This document shows positions 60,385 through 64,000 of a stretch of 64,000 nucleotides of DNA, piece after piece. The stretch lies in the NCBI RefSeq assembly GCF_041206865.1, contig NZ_JBGEDP010000002.1, positions 124,001-188,000 on the forward strand, in the 5' to 3' direction. The stretch is from Mycobacterium sp. HUMS_12744610. Its GTDB lineage: Bacteria; Actinomycetota; Actinomycetes; Mycobacteriales; Mycobacteriaceae. Within the stretch, counting starts at the first letter, position 1, and each line of letters starts with the position of its first letter. Both the position numbers and the translations under genes were made by a program. Below the pieces are notes generated by a model. That model searched no databases, was not told where the DNA came from, and saw only the letters and a list, made by a program, of their open reading frames with translations.

Positions 60385-61242
60385 TTACGCCGCCCAGCCG
60401 TGTGTGGTGTTGGCCAGCTGAGCCACCGGTTTCTGCAGGAGCCGTCCTAGGCGATGCCATGCAATTGCAGAGAGCGTCAGGCCGGCAGCTGCGGCCGCCA
60501 ACGATGCAGGCAGCGCAGCGGCGGCAGCGGCGGCTCGTCGTCGCGCGTCACGGTGTCGGAGTTCCGTGACGAATTCCTGGTAGGCGGCGTCGAGGGGAAG
60601 GCTCGTGAAGAGTTCGGCGGAGGGGACGTCGACGGTGTATCCAAGCTGCCGATGTAGCACGGCAAGCCGTTCGCCTTGGCGCAGCACACGGAATAGGGAC
60701 ACGGGGTCGAGTCGCGAGGGTCCGCCGGAGGCGGGCCGTACCGTCGTCAGGGTGGACGAGCCCTCGCCGAGGGCGCGCACGCCTACGTGATCTGGTACCG
60801 CATCGAGCACCCGGGCGGCTTTGGTTTGGGATGTCACTACGTGGACGTATTCGAAACATCGTGAGTAACTGAGCACTTGGAGGTCCAGGCGCGCGAAGCT
60901 GTCCAGGTCGGTTTTGATTTCGAACGCTGACGCGGCTTCGCCGGCCACCACGACGTCGGCGATGGAGAGGAAGACAGGTACGCCCGTCATTGCGTGTGCG
61001 GGCGGTTCGGTGGCCATGGCCTGGTTGATCACGGCTGACTTGTACACGTACTCACACCGGTAGTTGCTGGCGAGTTGTTCGTGGGCGGCTTCGAACGCGA
61101 GGCTCAGTGGCACATCACCGTCGACGAGTTCGGCGACCGGCACGATGCGCTCCCTCGCCCACACGGCCGGGTATGGCTTGGAAAGCTCGCGCACTACACG
61201 TGTTGAGAATGCCGCGGCCAGTTCGCGGGCCGTGGCGGTCAT
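60385..61242 (-). CDS. sce7726-family nuclease-like protein
   Basis: A 285-aa protein. VFLSIADVVVAGEAASAFEI, KTDLDSFARLDLQVLSYSRC and FEYVHVVTS follow the sce7726 pattern, a PD-(D/E)XK relative (D, E-x-K, Q). An Ala-rich C-terminal segment (RRRAAAAAAALPASLAAAAA) may be a membrane helix. Possible defence or phage nuclease; substrate unknown. Confidence 0.65.
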   Translation of the reverse strand: MTATARELAAAFSTRVVRELSKPYPAVWARERIVPVAELVDGDVPLSLAFEAAHEQLASNYRCEYVYKSAVINQAMATEPPAHAMTGVPVFLSIADVVVAGEAASAFEIKTDLDSFARLDLQVLSYSRCFEYVHVVTSQTKAARVLDAVPDHVGVRALGEGSSTLTTVRPASGGPSRLDPVSLFRVLRQGERLAVLHRQLGYTVDVPSAELFTSLPLDAAYQEFVTELRHRDARRRAAAAAAALPASLAAAAAGLTLSAIAWHRLGRLLQKPVAQLANTTHGWAA

Positions 61243-61268
61243 CGGATCTCGCTTTTCACCACATGCCT

Positions 61269-61994
61269 CATCGGTGGGCGGGGTGGATGTCGACGGGGAT
61301 GTCGATTTCCTCGCCCTGGGTGTGGAGGTCGTTGATCCACGCCTCGTTGATGGGGCGGCTGTCGTCGATGGTCATAGTGACCAGGTCCAGTGGTGGGTTG
61401 GGTGCAGGTGTGGGGCGTGGTCCAGCCGCGGCATGCGGGGCATCCTGCTGGGCTCATCCAGGGCGCGAGGTCGACGGGTGTGTCTTGGTCGACGACGGCG
61501 AATCGGATCGCTGCGGGGGTGTCGAGCAGGGGCGGGATGTGTTGGTCGGCGTCGTGCTGGTTGGTGATGAGGACGCCGAGCCAGATGTGGCGGGGCGGGG
61601 TGCCGGCGCGGCGGTGTGCTTCGCGGGCGGCGGGGCTGCTTCGTCGAGTTGGTATCGGGTGGTTGTCGAATGCGTCGGCGTAGTCGCGTTTGTGTTGTTC
61701 GCGGTCGATGATGATGGTGCGCAGTTGATTTGGGCGTGTGGTGATGACTTCGAAGACGTGTTTGTCGGCGGTTTCGATTTCTTGGAAGAAGGTGTGGGCC
61801 AACCACTCCGGCGCGTCGGGGTCCAGGAGCGTGTCGATGTCGACGCGGACGCGGTGTGGTTGTCGCCATTCGGGGACATGGGGCCACCAGGCGATCGGGT
61901 CACCTTGGTAATCCAGTTGCCACAGTGTGGTTTTCGTCGGCCAGGGCGTGCCTGGCCTGTGGGGCAGGTGCTGGATGGTCGGCGTCAGGCTCAC
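61269..61994 (-). pseudogene. DUF5131 (Gp37/Gp68-like) protein, truncated and frameshifted
   Basis: GTG 61994 overlaps the upstream stop. HRVRVDIDTLLDPDAPEWLA, VFEVITTRPNQLRTII and RHIWLGVLITNQHDADQHIP follow phage Gp37/Gp68 proteins. Those normally begin with a Cys-rich radical-SAM-like site, which is absent here. Near 61385-61420 the coding frame shifts; VTMTIDDSRPINEAWINDLH to the TGA at 61269 is the expected C-terminus. Activity is doubtful. Confidence 0.55.
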
Positions 61995-62345
61995 TGTGTG
62001 GACTCCATGGTGTCGGCGGCGTGGGCGGCGGCCAGCAGAGCGGTGGCGTCGTCGCGGGCGTCGTCGGAGTGATCCCAGGTTTGAGGTGTCGGAGTCGACG
62101 TGGCCGGAGGTGGCGTAGTACACGGTGTTGGCTCCGGAGTACGCGACGTGGGCGCTTTCTCCGTTGTCGTGCAGTGGTGGAGGGAGTTTGACGACCGCAT
62201 AGCCGTGCTCGGCGAGGGCGGTGAACGCGTCGGCGGCGATTTGATGGTTGCGGGCGCCGTCTTGTCCGGTGTCGGCCTCGGGCATGTAGGCGGCCAGGAC
62301 GTCGGCGAGAATGGCTTGTGCGGTGCGGGTTTCGGTGTCGGTCAT
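61991..62345 (-). pseudogene. Small gene with one frameshift
   Basis: ATG 62345 overlaps the upstream stop. MTDTETRTAQAILADVLAAY, then a long helical run up to HVDSDTSN. The good codon frame changes near 62085 to TWDHSDDARDDATALLAAAH and ends with TGA at 61991 overlapping the next GTG. About 117 aa after correction. The same N-terminal pattern is common in actinophage genes of unknown role. Confidence 0.5.
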
Positions 62346-62629
62346 CGGGTGGGGCCTTTCTCTACTGCGGCATTGAATGCCGCCTCGGTTTGATCGGCTC
62401 TGTTGAGCTGCCAACGTGCGGCGCCGCCGGGCGGTCGTTCGGTTTGGGTGATCACACCGATGCGCGCTAGGGCTCGAAGTTGGGGTCCGACGTAGGCGTG
62501 GTGTTCAAAGTTGTTGTATCCGGCGCGGTTACAGATCTCGGTAGTGGACAGGCTTGTGTCGGGGCAGGCGCGTAGGACGGTCAGGATGCGTTTTCGCAGG
62601 TTCGCTGTGCGGGTGCTCACCAGGGCCAC
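62342..62629 (-). CDS. Winged-helix DNA-binding protein
   Basis: A 95-aa protein from GTG 62629 with GGGAGG 5 nt upstream. TANLRKRILTVLRACPDTSL, then STTEICNRAGYNNFEHHAYV and LRALARIGVITQTE, a winged HTH related to that at 32116-32658. A 21-codon leader ORF overlaps its start by 13 nt. Confidence 0.7.
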   Translation of the reverse strand: MALVSTRTANLRKRILTVLRACPDTSLSTTEICNRAGYNNFEHHAYVGPQLRALARIGVITQTERPPGGAARWQLNRADQTEAAFNAAVEKGPTR

Positions 62630-62682
62630 ACCGTCACCTCCCAGTGGTGGGACTGGGTGGGGTTTGCGTGCGGGTTGACCAC
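62617..62682 (-). CDS. 21-codon leaderless leader ORF
   Basis: GTG 62682 is 7 nt below the -10. The frame is VVNPHANPTQSHHWEVTVWP plus a final Trp, and ends inside the winged-helix gene start. Its last codons carry that gene's ribosome-binding site. Rich in His, Pro and Trp. Confidence 0.4.
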   Translation of the reverse strand: MVNPHANPTQSHHWEVTVWPW

Positions 62683-62689
62683 GGTTTCG

Positions 62690-62726
62690 ATCGTGGTTCG
62701 GGCTGTGAGGGGTTTCAAGAGGACCG
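62690..62726 (-). promoter_or_regulatory. Copy 6 of the shared promoter module (canonical)
   Basis: Minus strand: CGGTCCTC, TTGAAA (62718-62713), 17-bp spacer, CACGAT (62695-62690), 7 nt, GTG 62682. The -35 overlaps the stop of the preceding gene. Confidence 0.75.
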
Positions 62727-64000
62727 TCCTTGGCGTTGGCGCGGGCCCGTCACCCTGTGTCGGGGCGGCAGGTGCTCGACGATGTCGGCGAGATCCTCGT
62801 CACCGCGGGCGCGTAGCACGGTGGTCACCTCGGCGGGTTTGCACTCCAGGCTTGCCGCGAGCGTGTTGACGGTGAGTCTGATGGGGCCGACCAGCTTCTG
62901 CAGCCGTTGGTGCTCGGGCAGGGTTGATCTGATCAGTTCGACGTCCACCGAGTTGTCGTCGAGTGAGAAGATCAGGACCAGCGTGTCGCCGAGTCTGGCG
63001 CCGGTCGCCTGCACGTGAGGCCGTAGCGAGCTGGTGCGCACGCCGGTGGTGGAGGTTAGTGGCCAATTCAGGGTGATGGCGCCGTGCGGGCCGGTCATGA
63101 CGCGTATATGTCCGGGCAGAATGCCGAGGGCGGCGGCCACTGCTGTCTTGAAGTGCTGGCTCGAACCTCGCATGACGTCACTGGTGACGGGTACTGCCAG
63201 GCGTAGATGGGTGTCGGCGCTGAGGAAGGCGCCGCGGACGGTGTTGACGGGGGCGAGGACGGGCCATGGGTCTGTGCGTCGGCGCCGGCGCACGGTGCCG
63301 GCTTCGGTGATGAAGGCCAGGGTGCTCACATAGGTTCGGATCGAGGTTTCGGCGATGTCGGGGAATGTGGCGCGGATATCGGTGATGAGTTCAGTGAGGT
63401 TGATGCGGCCGCCGGCGGCGTCGATGCGGATCCGGATCTCGTCGACGATTCCCTTGTATTCATGGTGGCCCCAGGTGTGCAGTCCCCATGAGCGCCTGCT
63501 GGTGCGGACGAATCGGGGATGTCGGATCAGCGCGCCGTGAACGGCTCGGCGGGGGGTTTCGTCGTGCCCGACGGTCGCGAGGATCTCATCAACGGTGGCC
63601 GGCGCGTTAAGTACATGCAGAGCGGCTTCGATCTTGTCGGCGATCGCCTCTCCCCAGCGGACAAACTGGTCGCCGAAGCGGCGGGCATCTAGTTGGTTGT
63701 GCAGATAGGACTGGGCGCTCTGAGGTGCCATCCCGATCGCGCGAAGTGCGTCGAGGAGAGCTGCGAAGTGCGGGGCAGGTTGGACAGCGAATGCTGTGTC
63801 GATGGCGGCGGCGGCGCGGTCGCTGCCACCTGGGTTCTCGAACCAGTCGCCAAGACGGGTGTAGGGGCCGGCCAGGTACAGCAAGACTCGTGCGGTTTCG
63901 CTCGATGGATCTACGTGGAGTGTGGTCAGGGCTGCTGTGACAACTGGGGCGGGGGCGTAAGGGCCGATCTGGTGTCCCAGGTGGTGGGCGTAGTCGGTGA
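62715..64000 (-). CDS. Large unknown DNA-binding-like protein, cut by the window edge
   Basis: The frame is open from 62715 to the right edge (at least 427 codons); the start lies beyond 64000. The first visible residues read TDYAHHLGHQIGPYAPAPVV. The middle has repeated winged-helix-like units (ATVDEILATVGHDETPRRAV, then TELITDIRATFPDIAETSIR). The C-terminus is basic. HTH repeats suggest a regulator or a sigma-like or replication protein; I cannot name it. Confidence 0.55.
   Translation of the reverse strand, partial: TDYAHHLGHQIGPYAPAPVVTAALTTLHVDPSSETARVLLYLAGPYTRLGDWFENPGGSDRAAAAIDTAFAVQPAPHFAALLDALRAIGMAPQSAQSYLHNQLDARRFGDQFVRWGEAIADKIEAALHVLNAPATVDEILATVGHDETPRRAVHGALIRHPRFVRTSRRSWGLHTWGHHEYKGIVDEIRIRIDAAGGRINLTELITDIRATFPDIAETSIRTYVSTLAFITEAGTVRRRRRTDPWPVLAPVNTVRGAFLSADTHLRLAVPVTSDVMRGSSQHFKTAVAAALGILPGHIRVMTGPHGAITLNWPLTSTTGVRTSSLRPHVQATGARLGDTLVLIFSLDDNSVDVELIRSTLPEHQRLQKLVGPIRLTVNTLAASLECKPAEVTTVLRARGDEDLADIVEHLPPRHRVTGPRQRQGRSS

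Noticed and set aside
2686..62726. Dispersed TTTCAAGAGGACC repeats as CRISPR or att sites
   Set aside because: Copies are single and kilobases apart, all in one orientation, with a -10 at constant spacing and start codons at constant distance. Promoter function explains them.
1..64000. tRNA, rRNA, replication origin, relaxase or complete insertion sequence
   Set aside because: None recognised on either strand. The only IS trace is the TnpB relic at 31815-32015.

Overview
The window looks like accessory DNA of a mycobacterium (chromosomal island or large plasmid). The evidence is high GC with GC-rich third codon positions, an MPT63-type secreted protein (41.0-41.9 kb), a RelJ/RelK pair very close to the M. 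tuberculosis proteins as I recall them, an Rv1828/FtsR-like MerR regulator, an ESX-associated protein with a C-terminus like DUF5632/DUF5631, YbaB/EspL-like and Esx-like proteins, and many leaderless-type promoters (a -10 box 6-7 nt before ATG or GTG). I see no rRNA, tRNA, CRISPR array, replication origin or relaxase.

Layout. 0-4.3 kb: an XRE/NlpC-like gene, a double-YbaB protein, one decayed antitoxin and an intact DUF3018-MazF pair. 4.3-4.7 kb: a scar built from fragments of genes found elsewhere in the window. 4.8-25.8 kb: a type ISP restriction-modification gene split at methyltransferase motif I by a 17.7 kb Tn554/RIT-like element (5921-23621). The element carries three tyrosine recombinases, a small DUF6262/TnpC-like protein and a leftward defence operon: HTH protein, PLD-SNF2 helicase, DUF4391, type III Mod, frameshifted type III Res, and a zinc-hook AAA ATPase. 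A clean join of the two gene halves restores one 1111-codon reading frame. 25.8-29.4 kb: an ESX-accessory operon whose last gene shares a 158 bp direct repeat with the scar at 4.3 kb. 29.5-36.3 kb: an Mrr-type nuclease, small membrane proteins, an NlpC-like fragment and a partly duplicated regulatory module. 36.4-48 kb: Fic, RES-antitoxin and YefM-YoeB modules, the FtsR paralogue, the MPT63-like protein, and an HTH-controlled operon encoding a stand-alone EccC-like ATPase domain that has lost its P-loop lysine. 48-64 kb: small operons of mostly unknown proteins, an antitoxin-MazF operon, an ADP-ribosyltransferase-like protein, tandem paralogous membrane proteins, an NlpC/P60 pseudoenzyme, an XRE repressor with duplicated operators, and a phage-like block ending in a gene that runs off the right edge.

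Two regulatory circuits stand out. First, six copies of a promoter-like module (CCTCTTGAAACC as -35, 17 bp spacer, -10 of the form nAnnAT). In four copies a start codon follows exactly 7 nt later, and in two of those it opens a tiny leader ORF that overlaps the real gene. Second, paired about 20 bp dyads (consensus ATGTCnnCTATAnnnGACAT) occur in two divergent intergenic regions, one of them in front of an XRE gene, which suggests a small repressor regulon.

About nine genes carry single-base frameshifts in otherwise good coding sequence. This could be decay of mobile DNA or residual indel error in the assembly; the sequence alone cannot decide. All family names come from reading the translations; no database search was run.
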